Shown here: positions 6,242-12,654 of the stretch, piece by piece | Numbering within the stretch: the first letter of the stretch is position 1 | How the letters are laid out: each line of letters begins with the position of its first letter | From: Candidatus Spyradosoma merdigallinarum | GTDB lineage: Bacteria > Verrucomicrobiota > Verrucomicrobiia > Opitutales > UBA953 | DNA length: 14,375 nt | Direction: 5' to 3' | NCBI GenBank assembly: GCA_018713755.1 | Contig: DVOG01000144.1 | Span: 1-14,375 of the forward strand | Program-made: the position numbers and the translations under genes | The notes under the pieces: generated by a model | Databases searched by the model: none | What the model saw: only the letters and a program-made list of their open reading frames with translations | Told to the model about the DNA's origin: nothing

Positions 6242-8314
6242 TCAGAATTCCGGCACGGCGAAGCCGCCCGCGGGAGCGTCTTCTGCGCCCTTTTCGCTTT
6301 CTTCTTTCTCAAGCGCGTCCAAAGAAAGAACCGCGCGCATTTTTTCGACGTAGCGGGATCGCGGCAGCAGCGCGGCGACGCGCTCGAGCTTCGCGGACGC
6401 GTCCTCGACGCCCTGCGGGAACGCGCGCAGGATTTCGGCGCTCAGCAGCAGCGCGGGAGCGTTGAACGGACGCATGGCGTCGGCGCGCTCCGCGTCGGCG
6501 CGGGCAGCGGCGAAATCTCCGGCGGTCATTTCCGCGACGGCGCGCATTTGGAAAAACCGCGGCACGGCTTCGGAGCACGCCAGCGCGCGGTCCGCGGCGA
6601 AACGGACGCCTCCGGCGTATTTCGCGGAGTTCTCCGGATCGCGCTGGCAGTCGAAGGCGAACTTTTCCGACCAGGCGCACCAGGCGTCGCCGTGGTCGGG
6701 ACATTTGCGGAGCGCGGCCTGCAGGAGCGTTCCCGCGCGTTCGAGCTTCGAAAAATCCGGCGGCATTTCCGCCGGGAGCCCCGTATCCGCATCCGCGAAA
6801 AAGGCGCTCAGCGCTTCCTGCCCGCGCCGAAAATCCGCCTCCGCGCTGAAAACGGGCAGAAAGCAGAACAGCAGCACGGCGGGAACCGCGAACGAAAGCG
6901 GCAGCAAAAGATGCCGGCGCGGGCCCTCGAGCGCGACGGTCTTCCGCTTGCCGAGGCTCGCCAGGAAACCGGCGATCCCGCCGAAGATGCCGCAGACGAC
7001 GGTGACGCCCGCCGCGTGCCGCGGATAGTCGACGGCGAAAAGCACGGCGACGCCGAGCAGCCCGCTCAGCACCGCGGCGAGCGCAATCCGCTCTTCGGGC
7101 AACCCGCCCAAATCCAAAATGCCCATTTTCCTCCGCCGCGCCGCGCGCTCGGAATCGGAATGCCACGGGAACGCGGCGCAGGCGCGGACGCCGGCGACGA
7201 ACAGCAGCAGCAGCGGCCCGCAGAACAGCAGCGCGCCGACGGCGCCTTCCTCCGCGAGCACGTGCAGATAAAGGCTGCCCGGCGTCTCCGGATTCGTCTG
7301 CCACTGCGGCGTGCGGTATTTTTCGAACGCGTCGCCGAACCGCCCCGTGCCGACGCCGAAAACGGGATTTTCCCGAAACATTCCGAGCGCCGCGCGCGGC
7401 AGCAGAAATTCCGTTCCCGCGCGCCGCTCCTCCGCCGAAAATTCCCGCAGAACCTCATCGGAGACGGGAACGCTGCGCAGGCAGCCGACGTTCGCGGAAG
7501 AATGGAAAAACGCCGGGAACGCCGCCGCGACGAGAACGGCCGTGCAGATCCAGCGCGCGGAACGCCGCCGAATCAGCAGCTGCGCGGCGAGCGCGCCTCC
7601 GGCGAGCAGTCCGAGATAAACGCCGAAATGCCGCGTGAACGCGATGCCCGCGAGAAAAAGCGCCGCCATGTAGCCGCCGAAATAACGCTGCCACGGCTTG
7701 AAGCTCGGGCAAACCGCGAGCAGCGCCATCGGGAAAAACGTCAGCAGAAGAATCGCGCCGATGCCCGCCGGATTTTCGAATTCGCTGAAAATCGACCGCA
7801 CGGCCTGCCCGACGCTCCCGCCGCCGGCAGCTTCTTCCGCCGCCTCTTTCGAATTCAGAAACGCGAACAGCCCGGAGCACAGCGTCAGAATGGCGATGAG
7901 CGCGATCAGCCGCCAGCGCGCGCGCTTCGAGCGCGAAACGTGAATCGCGGCGAAAAACGCCATCAGCGGGAGCAAATTCATGCTCAGCGCGAAGCGCGCG
8001 CGCCACGGCGTCTCCGAAAGCGCCAGCGCGTTCAGCAACAGAAGCCCGAGCCACGGCAAAAACCACGCCGTCATTCCGCTGATGCGGAAACCCTGCTCGA
8101 TGCGCGCCCAAAACACGAGAAACTGCGCGCCGACCGCCAGCACCAAGAGTCCGAACGTGTAGACGAGGAACTGCGGACCTTCGGAACCCGCCGAAAAGAA
8201 CGACTGCGCGACGACGACGCAAAGCAGCGTGATGATCATCGCCGCGAGACAGCGGAGAAACCGTTCCGTCCACGAAGAACTTCTGAAAAAAGTCTGCTGA
8301 CCGTCAAATTTCAT
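6242..8314 (-). CDS. O-antigen ligase/polymerase-like membrane protein with C-terminal TPR-like region, 690 aa
   Basis: About a dozen hydrophobic helices span residues 20-490. The large periplasmic loop carries the Wzy_C/O-antigen-ligase pattern RENPVFGVGTGRFGDAFEKYR (314-334), followed by YLHVLAEEGAVGALLF (349-364). H351 corresponds to the conserved His of this superfamily, which moves undecaprenyl-linked glycans to lipid A-core, protein or a growing polymer. After the last helix (about 467-490), residues 520-665 are Ala-rich paired helices like TPRs (for example AVAEMTAGDFAAARADAERADAM), probably periplasmic. Ligase, polymerase and protein-glycosyltransferase roles cannot be told apart from sequence alone. 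It starts 55 bases downstream of the tsf terminator, so it probably opens a new transcript. A TATCAT hexamer (8336-8341) lies 21 bases before the ATG, but I find no matching -35. Confidence 0.85.
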   Translation of the reverse strand: MKFDGQQTFFRSSSWTERFLRCLAAMIITLLCVVVAQSFFSAGSEGPQFLVYTFGLLVLAVGAQFLVFWARIEQGFRISGMTAWFLPWLGLLLLNALALSETPWRARFALSMNLLPLMAFFAAIHVSRSKRARWRLIALIAILTLCSGLFAFLNSKEAAEEAAGGGSVGQAVRSIFSEFENPAGIGAILLLTFFPMALLAVCPSFKPWQRYFGGYMAALFLAGIAFTRHFGVYLGLLAGGALAAQLLIRRRSARWICTAVLVAAAFPAFFHSSANVGCLRSVPVSDEVLREFSAEERRAGTEFLLPRAALGMFRENPVFGVGTGRFGDAFEKYRTPQWQTNPETPGSLYLHVLAEEGAVGALLFCGPLLLLFVAGVRACAAFPWHSDSERAARRRKMGILDLGGLPEERIALAAVLSGLLGVAVLFAVDYPRHAAGVTVVCGIFGGIAGFLASLGKRKTVALEGPRRHLLLPLSFAVPAVLLFCFLPVFSAEADFRRGQEALSAFFADADTGLPAEMPPDFSKLERAGTLLQAALRKCPDHGDAWCAWSEKFAFDCQRDPENSAKYAGGVRFAADRALACSEAVPRFFQMRAVAEMTAGDFAAARADAERADAMRPFNAPALLLSAEILRAFPQGVEDASAKLERVAALLPRSRYVEKMRAVLSLDALEKEESEKGAEDAPAGGFAVPEF

Positions 8315-8369
8315 TTTTCATCGAAAAGAGCGGGCATGATAAGCGTTCCCGCCGCCGCCGCGCGACATC

Positions 8370-8412
8370 AAAAAAGCGTTCCCGCCGAAAAGCGCGGGAA
8401 CGCTCCTTTTTT
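8370..8412 (-). terminator. Rho-independent terminator of rpsB-tsf, made of an inverted motif pair
   Basis: The perfect 10-bp stem GCGTTCCCGC (8376-8385) / GCGGGAACGC (8394-8403) has an 8-base loop. It is flanked by six A (8370-8375) on the left and a T-rich run (8404-8412) on the right. On the minus strand the hairpin is followed by TTTTTT and lies 29 bases after the tsf stop. Both stem arms are full copies of the 10-base consensus that recurs throughout the window. Confidence 0.93.
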
Positions 8413-8440
8413 CCGTTTCGCTTCTGCGGCGGGGAAAACC

Positions 8441-9040
8441 TCAGCCGCCGATCTGGAAACGGGAGAAGCGGGAAATCTTGATGTTTTCCCCGGTCTTGGT
8501 GATCTGCTCGGTGATGAGGTCGTTGACCGTCGTCTTGCCCGAGGGATCCTTGACGTAAGGCTGCTCGAGCAGGCAGATTTCGCTGAAGAACTTGTCCAGC
8601 TTGCCGGCGACGATTTTCTCGATCGCGGCGGCGGGCTTGCCTTCGCACTGCGCCTTCACGATTTCCGCTTCCTTGGCGACTTCTTCGGCGGGAACTTCTT
8701 CGCGCGTGATGAAGCGGGGAGCGGCGGCGGCGATGTGCATCGCGACGTCGCGGGCAAAGCTCTGGAACAGCTCGTTCTTGGCGACGAAGTCGGACTCGCA
8801 GTTCACTTCGACGAGCACGCCGATGCGCCCGCCCAGGTGGATGTAGGAAGCGATCGTGCCCTGCGAAGCGGAGCGGCCGGCTTTCTTGTCGCGCGTCGCG
8901 GCGCCTTTCTTGCGGAGGATTTCCGCGGCGGCGTCCATGTCGCCGTCCGTTTCGACGAGCGCCTTTTTGCAGTCCATCAGCCCCGCGCCGGTGCGCGTGC
9001 GGAGCTCATTCACGACTTGTGCGGTGATAACAGTTGCCAT
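8441..9040 (-). CDS. tsf: Elongation factor Ts, 199 aa
   Basis: EF-Ts is the nucleotide exchange factor that recharges EF-Tu with GTP in the cytoplasm. The N-terminal module has the signature ELRTRTGAGLMDCKKAL (12-28) followed by an AAEILRKKG helix. The core signature is GRIGVLVEVNCESDFVAKN (70-88). At 199 residues it is the short form with one core subdomain plus the C-terminal segment, as in cyanobacteria and Thermus, rather than the roughly 283-residue E. coli form. It lies 45 bases downstream of rpsB, the usual order, and ends before a strong terminator. It contains no exact copy of the GGGAACG motif. Confidence 0.97.
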   Translation of the reverse strand: MATVITAQVVNELRTRTGAGLMDCKKALVETDGDMDAAAEILRKKGAATRDKKAGRSASQGTIASYIHLGGRIGVLVEVNCESDFVAKNELFQSFARDVAMHIAAAAPRFITREEVPAEEVAKEAEIVKAQCEGKPAAAIEKIVAGKLDKFFSEICLLEQPYVKDPSGKTTVNDLITEQITKTGENIKISRFSRFQIGG

Positions 9041-9085
9041 AATTCTGAAGAATTTTCTGAAGGGTTACATTTCTTCCGAAGCGCA

Positions 9086-9958
9086 TCATTCCTCGGAGGT
9101 CTTGGGCGCGCGCGGCTTGCGCGTTCCCGTGCGGCGGGCCGGCTTCTTCGCGTCGGCGAGCTGGCTGTCCTTGAGCAGATCCGGGGAAATCGTGACTTCC
9201 GGTTCGACGGCGGCGTTCCCGCCGATTTCCTGCTTCGCGACGGGAGCCGCGGCGCGGCGCGCGGCCGCTTCAGCCTCGCGGCGGGCGAGCCCTTGCTGGA
9301 TCGCGTCGGAAATCGCGGTGACGATCAGACGAATGGACTTGACGGCGTCGTCGTTGCCCGGAATCGGGAACGCGACCTGCGTCGGGTCGGAATTCGTGTC
9401 GACGAGCCCGACGCAGGGGATGCCCATGCGCTTGGCCTCGTTGACGGCGATTTCTTCGTTGAGAATGTCGATGACGAAAACCGCGCCGGGAAGCTTGTAA
9501 AAATCGAGCAGACCTTCGAAGCCGCGGGACATGCGCATCATCTGGCGACGGATGACGGCGGCTTCCTTCTTGTGCATCTTGTCGAGCGAGCCGTCCGCTT
9601 CCATGCGGAGATATTTGCGGTATTTTTCGAGCGAGCCCTTGACCGTTTCGAAATTGGTCAGGCAGCCGCCCATCCAGCGGTTGACCGCGTAAGGCATGTT
9701 GCAGGTTTTCGCGGCGTCGCGCATGAGATCCTGCGCCTGGCGCTTCGTCGCGACAAAAAGCACGTCCTTGCCGGAAGCGACCGTGTCCTCGATGAATTTC
9801 GACGCCTTTTCGAGGCATTCGAAGGTCTTTTCGAGGTCGATGATGGAAATCCCGTCCTGGTGCTTGAAGACGAATTCGCGGGATTTCGGGTTCCAGCGGC
9901 GGACCTGGTGTCCGAAATGGACGCCGGCGTCGAGGAGATCTTTTACTGTGATGTTCAT
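9086..9958 (-). CDS. rpsB: 30S ribosomal protein S2, 290 aa
   Basis: S2 of the small ribosomal subunit. The start MNITVKDLLDAGVHFGHQ is diagnostic, followed by RWNPK, the IIDLEKT segment, NRWMGGCLTNF and, near the end, CVGLVDTNSDP and PIPGNDDA. The conserved body ends around residue 225. The last 65 residues are an Ala/Lys/Arg-rich tail of the kind seen in several phyla. The frame is open 92 codons further upstream, but ATG 9958 begins the conserved protein and has GGAG 9 bases before it. It forms an operon with tsf. pyrH and frr, often next in other bacteria, are absent here because a terminator follows tsf. Confidence 0.97.
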   Translation of the reverse strand: MNITVKDLLDAGVHFGHQVRRWNPKSREFVFKHQDGISIIDLEKTFECLEKASKFIEDTVASGKDVLFVATKRQAQDLMRDAAKTCNMPYAVNRWMGGCLTNFETVKGSLEKYRKYLRMEADGSLDKMHKKEAAVIRRQMMRMSRGFEGLLDFYKLPGAVFVIDILNEEIAVNEAKRMGIPCVGLVDTNSDPTQVAFPIPGNDDAVKSIRLIVTAISDAIQQGLARREAEAAARRAAAPVAKQEIGGNAAVEPEVTISPDLLKDSQLADAKKPARRTGTRKPRAPKTSEE

Positions 9959-10100
9959 GATTTCAGGCTCCGTATTTCGCCGCCGCCGGACCGCGGGAAA
10001 CATTGGATAAACGTGGTTCGTTTTTGGATTTGAAACGCGAAACGCGCTCCGGCAGGCCGCGTCTCGCAAGAAAGGAAGCGCAATGAAATCTTTTTCCGGG

Positions 10101-10157
10101 CGTTCCCGCAAGCAGAAAAATCCCCGCGGGATCGCGCGGGAACGTCCCGCGGGAACG
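10101..10157. repeat. Three-motif cluster able to form alternative hairpins upstream of rpsB
   Basis: CGTTCCCGC (10101-10109) is complementary to both GCGGGAACG copies at 10136-10144 and 10149-10157. These are spaced 13 bases apart in direct orientation. GCGGGA (10136-10141) / TCCCGC (10145-10150) is a further small stem that overlaps both. No T run follows, so it is not an ordinary terminator. Confidence 0.6.
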
Positions 10158-10172
10158 CGCGAAAAAGGTTTC

Positions 10173-10278
10173 TCCCGCAGATTTCGCAGATAAGCGCAGA
10201 TGTTTTGAAACCACGAATGAACACGAAAAAACACGAATTAAAAACCGTCTCTCGCGTATCAAAAACTTATTTACAAAT
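10173..10278 (+). repeat. 106-bp dispersed repeat, left copy (inverted relative to 11431-11536)
   Basis: It aligns without gaps to the reverse complement of 11431-11536, with 88 of 106 bases identical by hand count (83%). Internal structure: three GCAGAT units at one end, ACCACGAATGAACACGAA and further ACACGAA units in the middle, and a TATCAAAAA-TTATTTACAAAT end. Divergence is concentrated in the middle, while both ends are almost identical. Confidence 0.9.
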
Positions 10279-10303
10279 ACGCTTCCGTCCCGCATCGCCG
10301 GGA

Positions 10304-10325
10304 GAAGCGACATTCCTGTCGCTTC
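10304..10325. repeat. Perfect 9-bp hairpin GAAGCGACA-TTCC-TGTCGCTTC
   Basis: The stem 10304-10312 / 10317-10325 has a four-base loop and no adjacent T run. It lies between the 106-bp repeat and the GCCGAGC hairpin, and it looks like a third kind of dispersed palindromic element, not a terminator. Confidence 0.65.
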
Positions 10326-10372
10326 CGCCTTGACCCGCTTCGCAAAAGGATTTTCCGCCCACGGGCACGCGC

Positions 10373-10405
10373 CCCGGGAACGCCGAGCCCCAGCTCGGCG
10401 CTCCC
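10373..10405. repeat. GCCGAGC-CCCA-GCTCGGC palindromic repeat, left copy
   Basis: The core stem 10382-10388 / 10393-10399 extends outward to GGGA / TCCC (10376-10405) with one mismatch, giving about 12 paired bases. Bases 10373-10399 match the reverse complement of 11570-11596 in 26 of 27 positions. The one difference gives this copy a GGGAACG motif that the other copy lacks. Confidence 0.8.
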
Positions 10406-10408
10406 GCG

Positions 10409-10446
10409 AAAAAAAGCGTTCCCGCGCGGAAAGCACGGGAACGCCC
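10409..10446 (-). terminator. Rho-independent terminator of the PEP-CTERM gene, made of an inverted motif pair
   Basis: The perfect 9-bp stem GCGTTCCCG (10416-10424) / CGGGAACGC (10436-10444) has an 11-base loop. It is followed on the minus strand by seven T (complement of 10409-10415). It begins 14 bases after the PEP-CTERM stop codon. Both arms carry the recurrent motif. Confidence 0.9.
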
Positions 10447-10457
10447 TTCTTTAAGCT

Positions 10458-11300
10458 TTAAGCTCTTTTCGTGCGGCGGCGACGCGAAGCGACGAGCGCC
10501 AACGCGCCCAAGCCCGCGAGCAAACCGAACGCCGAAGGCTCGGGAACGACGGTGGCAACGCCGTCTTTGTTCACGCTCAAAGTGCGTCCGGTGTCCTCAC
10601 CAGCAACCTGAACCGTCCACGAAGCGTTGCTCAGCCCGGTCGCGCTCACGTTTTCGCCGAAAAGTTGGAACGAAGCGTTGTTTTCCACGACCGCGTTAAG
10701 CGCCGCTTCGCTCTCAAAGTTCAGCACGATGGTCACGTTCTCCGAAAATTTGACGGTCCCCTTGCCGGAAATCAGCACGTTTTGGTCCGCAACGTCATCC
10801 GCGGACAAATTCCAAACGAGCACTCCCGTGCCGGAAGACATATCATTAAATTCCAGCGTCGTCTTCGACGAAAGCACAAAGCTCGTTCCCGCGGCGATTC
10901 TCGTCGTATAGGAGACTCCTCCGTTTTCCGTGGGGGTGTAGCCCATCTGCAGATCGATATTGACCACGCCGGTGCTACCGGAGGTATCAATCTCTCCGGA
11001 GAGCGTTCCATTCCGCAATGTGATGTTGACGTCGTGGCTCGACGAGCTGTTGACGCTCATGCCGTCGACCGTTCCTTCTACGCCCCACGTACCGATTGAA
11101 ACGTTGACCGCAGAGTCGTCGTCCTCAGTCGAAGAAATCTTCACGGATTTATACGGATTTTCGCCGGAGAGCATATAGATGTTGAGCTCTCCTGCGGAAA
11201 CAGTGTTTTCTGTCCCTTCTTCTCCGTAAGTGACGCTTGCGGCGTTTGCGAAAGCGGCTCCCGCTGCAAGGAGAGCCGCGATGCTGAGATATTTTTTCAT
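10458..11300 (-). CDS. PEP-CTERM sorting-signal protein, 280 aa
   Basis: An N-terminal signal peptide (1-21, MKKYLSIAALLAAGAAFANA) is followed by a mature region rich in Ser, Thr, Asn, Gly and Val. It has the alternating pattern of secreted beta-helix or beta-sandwich surface proteins (for example VNIDLQMGYTP, TVKFSENVTIVLNF). The C-terminus is a complete PEP-CTERM signal: VVPEPSAFGLLAG (251-263), a hydrophobic helix, then RRRRTKRA. Exosortases cut such signals and move the protein to the surface or exopolysaccharide matrix. The body is not a family I recognise. The frame stays open 73 codons upstream, but the signal peptide fixes the ATG at 11300. No Shine-Dalgarno is seen, and a 13-base A/T run lies 39 bases before the start. 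It is flanked by inverted 106-bp repeats. Confidence 0.92.
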   Translation of the reverse strand: MKKYLSIAALLAAGAAFANAASVTYGEEGTENTVSAGELNIYMLSGENPYKSVKISSTEDDDSAVNVSIGTWGVEGTVDGMSVNSSSSHDVNITLRNGTLSGEIDTSGSTGVVNIDLQMGYTPTENGGVSYTTRIAAGTSFVLSSKTTLEFNDMSSGTGVLVWNLSADDVADQNVLISGKGTVKFSENVTIVLNFESEAALNAVVENNASFQLFGENVSATGLSNASWTVQVAGEDTGRTLSVNKDGVATVVPEPSAFGLLAGLGALALVASRRRRTKRA

Positions 11301-11339
11301 AGGATTGATTGATTTTTTGGATGTGCGAATTGGGAGTCT

Positions 11340-11352
11340 AAAAAAAAAAAAA
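11340..11352 (-). promoter_or_regulatory. 13-base A/T homopolymer in the PEP-CTERM gene leader, possible promoter spacer
   Basis: There are thirteen consecutive A on the plus strand (T on the coding strand), ending 39 bases before the ATG. On the coding strand TTGCGG lies 7 bases upstream of the run, and TTTAGA or TAGACT lies at its end. The run would therefore occupy most of a 17-19-base -35/-10 spacer. The promoter reading is tentative. The run is not a terminator, because no hairpin precedes it. Confidence 0.4.
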
Positions 11353-11430
11353 CGCCTCCCCGCAAGCCTTTTTTCACGAAAGCCGAATTTTTTCGCAAAA
11401 ATTTTCGTTTTTCGCGCGTTCCCGCGCAGC

Positions 11431-11536
11431 ATTTGTAAATAAATTTTTGATACGCTGTGCGAGCTTTTTTGTTCGTGCGGATTCGTGTTCATTCGTGGTT
11501 TCAAAAAATCTGCGCACATCTGCGAAATCTGCGGGA
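11431..11536 (-). repeat. 106-bp dispersed repeat, right copy (inverted relative to 10173-10278)
   Basis: This is the reverse-complement partner of the left copy, the same length with no gaps and 83% identity. The first 25 and last 45 or so bases are almost unchanged. The central 40 bases carry 13 or 14 of the 18 differences. It lies upstream of the PEP-CTERM gene, 130 bases before its start codon. Confidence 0.9.
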
Positions 11537-11569
11537 AAAGGAAAAGTGCTTTTCGAGGGATTTCGCGGT

Positions 11570-11596
11570 GCCGAGCTGGGGCTCGGCGCTCCCGGG
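11570..11596. repeat. GCCGAGC-TGGG-GCTCGGC palindromic repeat, right copy
   Basis: The perfect 7-bp stem 11570-11576 / 11581-11587 has loop TGGG, followed by GCTCCCGGG. It is inverted relative to 10373-10399, with one mismatch in 27. Confidence 0.8.
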
Positions 11597-11603
11597 CTTG
11601 CGC

Positions 11604-11621
11604 CGTTCCCGCGCGGGAACG
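11604..11621. repeat. 18-bp perfect palindrome made of two abutting motif copies
   Basis: CGTTCCCGCGCGGGAACG is its own reverse complement. It consists of two 9-base motif copies placed head to head with no spacer, so it cannot form a normal looped terminator hairpin and has no T run. Confidence 0.85.
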
Positions 11622-11654
11622 CGAAACGTCCGCGGAGCGGGCGGCGCTTCGCGC

Positions 11655-12653
11655 TCAGGGCGCGACGACGCGGAACGTCGCGTCTTTCGCGGGAACGGTG
11701 ATTTCCGCGAGCGATCTTTCGGGCGCGTCCGCCGCGGCGACGCGGAGCTTCGCCCCCTGCGGGAACGCGAAGCTCAGGTGGTCGTTCAGGTCGAAGCGGT
11801 CGTCGTGCGTGTTCCCGCGCGCGAGTTCTTTGCCCGTCGCCGCGTCGAAGACGATGATTTCGCGCGCCGTGCGCACGCCGTCGCGGGAACGCAGGTCGAA
11901 GGAAACACGCGCCGTTCCCGCGGGGGCTTCTTCCGCGGAGTCGACGTAGCGGCGCGTGACGTTGATCGCGGGCACGTCCAGCGGCTCGCCCTTGCGCCAC
12001 GCGGCGGGAAAGCGCAGGCCGGTTTCGTCGACGCACGCCGCGTAGATGGCGAACGCGGGATCGTCGGGATCCGCCTGCGCGGCGTCGTAATCGAACCACG
12101 TTTCGTTCACGCGGCCGCCGTCGCCCGCGCCGATATGCTTCCATTCGCCGTCGTCCCAAATTTCGACCCAAGAGTGGTTGCCCGGCTTGTTTTTCCAGCG
12201 GCATCCGACGAAGCGCGCGGGAACGCCGACCGCGCGGCACGCGTTGATCAGCAAAATCGACAGCCCCGTGCAGGACGCTTTCCCGATGCGCATGGAATGG
12301 AACGGAGACTGATCCGGCTTGTCGCGGAGCGGGCTGTAGCGCACGCCGAGAATTTCCCAAATCTCCCGGTTCAGCTTTTCCGCCGCCTCGGTCGGCGTCG
12401 CGCAGCCTTCGACGAGCGGAAGGAATTTTTCGCGGAAAAGCGGACGCCAATCGTCTTCCGCCTCGCCGACGGACGTCTGCGGCGCGACGTAATTGCGGAA
12501 AACGTCGTCGGGCATTTCCCAAGGCGCGCGTTCCCGCGCCTCATGCGCGAGCGCGAGATTCTTGTCTTCGGCGTCGACGGCGAAAGCCGCCGTTCCCGCA
12601 AGAAGCAGGGAACAGAACGCCGCGGCGATTTCGGGGAAGAGGCGGGGTTTCAT
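11655..12653 (-). CDS. Secreted transglutaminase-like protein, 332 aa
   Basis: A signal peptide (1-25, hydrophobic AAAFCSLLLAGTAAF, then A-V-D) leads to an N-terminal helical region and a transglutaminase-core domain. The papain-like triad is readable: C128 in GKASCTGLSILLINACRAVGVPARFVG-like context (125-150), H160 in NHSWVEIWDDGEW, and D178 in HIGAGD. A C-terminal beta domain follows (about 225-332, for example TARVSFDLRSRDG). Bacterial members act as proteases, peptide cross-linkers or amidases in the periplasm; which applies is unknown. The ATG at 12653 lies only 5 bases after the T tract of the kinase terminator, and there is no Shine-Dalgarno. The gene is the densest in the GGGAACG motif (7 copies in 1 kb). 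Confidence 0.85.
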   Translation of the reverse strand: MKPRLFPEIAAAFCSLLLAGTAAFAVDAEDKNLALAHEARERAPWEMPDDVFRNYVAPQTSVGEAEDDWRPLFREKFLPLVEGCATPTEAAEKLNREIWEILGVRYSPLRDKPDQSPFHSMRIGKASCTGLSILLINACRAVGVPARFVGCRWKNKPGNHSWVEIWDDGEWKHIGAGDGGRVNETWFDYDAAQADPDDPAFAIYAACVDETGLRFPAAWRKGEPLDVPAINVTRRYVDSAEEAPAGTARVSFDLRSRDGVRTAREIIVFDAATGKELARGNTHDDRFDLNDHLSFAFPQGAKLRVAAADAPERSLAEITVPAKDATFRVVAP

Positions 12654-12654
12654 T

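Larger units (their letters stand above)
9959..10457. other. Repeat-rich 499-base intergenic region between the PEP-CTERM gene and rpsB
   Basis: No gene is supported here; frames crossing it are low-quality shadows. From right to left it holds the PEP-CTERM terminator, a long GCCGAGC hairpin, a GAAGCGACA hairpin and one copy of a 106-bp inverted repeat. Next comes a cluster of GGGAACG motifs (10101-10157), and finally the rpsB leader. The rpsB promoter should be in the last 200 bases; TTTCAA with a downstream TTTATC on the minus strand (about 10010-10040) is only a weak candidate. Confidence 0.7.
11301..11654. other. 354-base intergenic region between the transglutaminase-like and PEP-CTERM genes
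   Basis: No gene is supported. It contains the PEP-CTERM gene leader with a 13-base homopolymer, the right 106-bp repeat copy, the right GCCGAGC hairpin and an 18-bp perfect palindrome. The composition near 11340-11450 is much more AT-rich than the surrounding genes. I see no convincing T-run terminator for the transglutaminase-like gene. Confidence 0.7.

Noticed and set aside
6548..10033. A 1161-codon open frame on the plus strand, antisense to the ligase-like gene, tsf and rpsB
   Set aside because: Its product is Arg/Glu/Ala-rich with no domain. It runs through a terminator hairpin and is the complement of three well-supported genes. Long antisense frames are expected opposite GC-rich codon usage.
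10173..10278. CRISPR or tRNA reading of the GCAGAT/ACACGAA repeats
   Set aside because: The units are short and irregular without spacers of constant length, and there is no cloverleaf or cas gene nearby.
9963..10436. A 157-codon minus-strand frame upstream of rpsB
   Set aside because: It is translated straight through the 106-bp repeat and several palindromes, with no Shine-Dalgarno or family features. It is intergenic repeat DNA.
11340..11375. T run read as a terminator for the transglutaminase-like gene
   Set aside because: No self-complementary stem precedes it on the minus strand. GGCTTGCGGGGAGGC cannot fold into a hairpin.
11301..11519. N-terminal extension of the PEP-CTERM protein (73 extra residues)
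   Set aside because: It would bury the signal peptide and would translate the 106-bp repeat and the homopolymer. MKKYLSIAALLAAG is a clean signal-peptide start.
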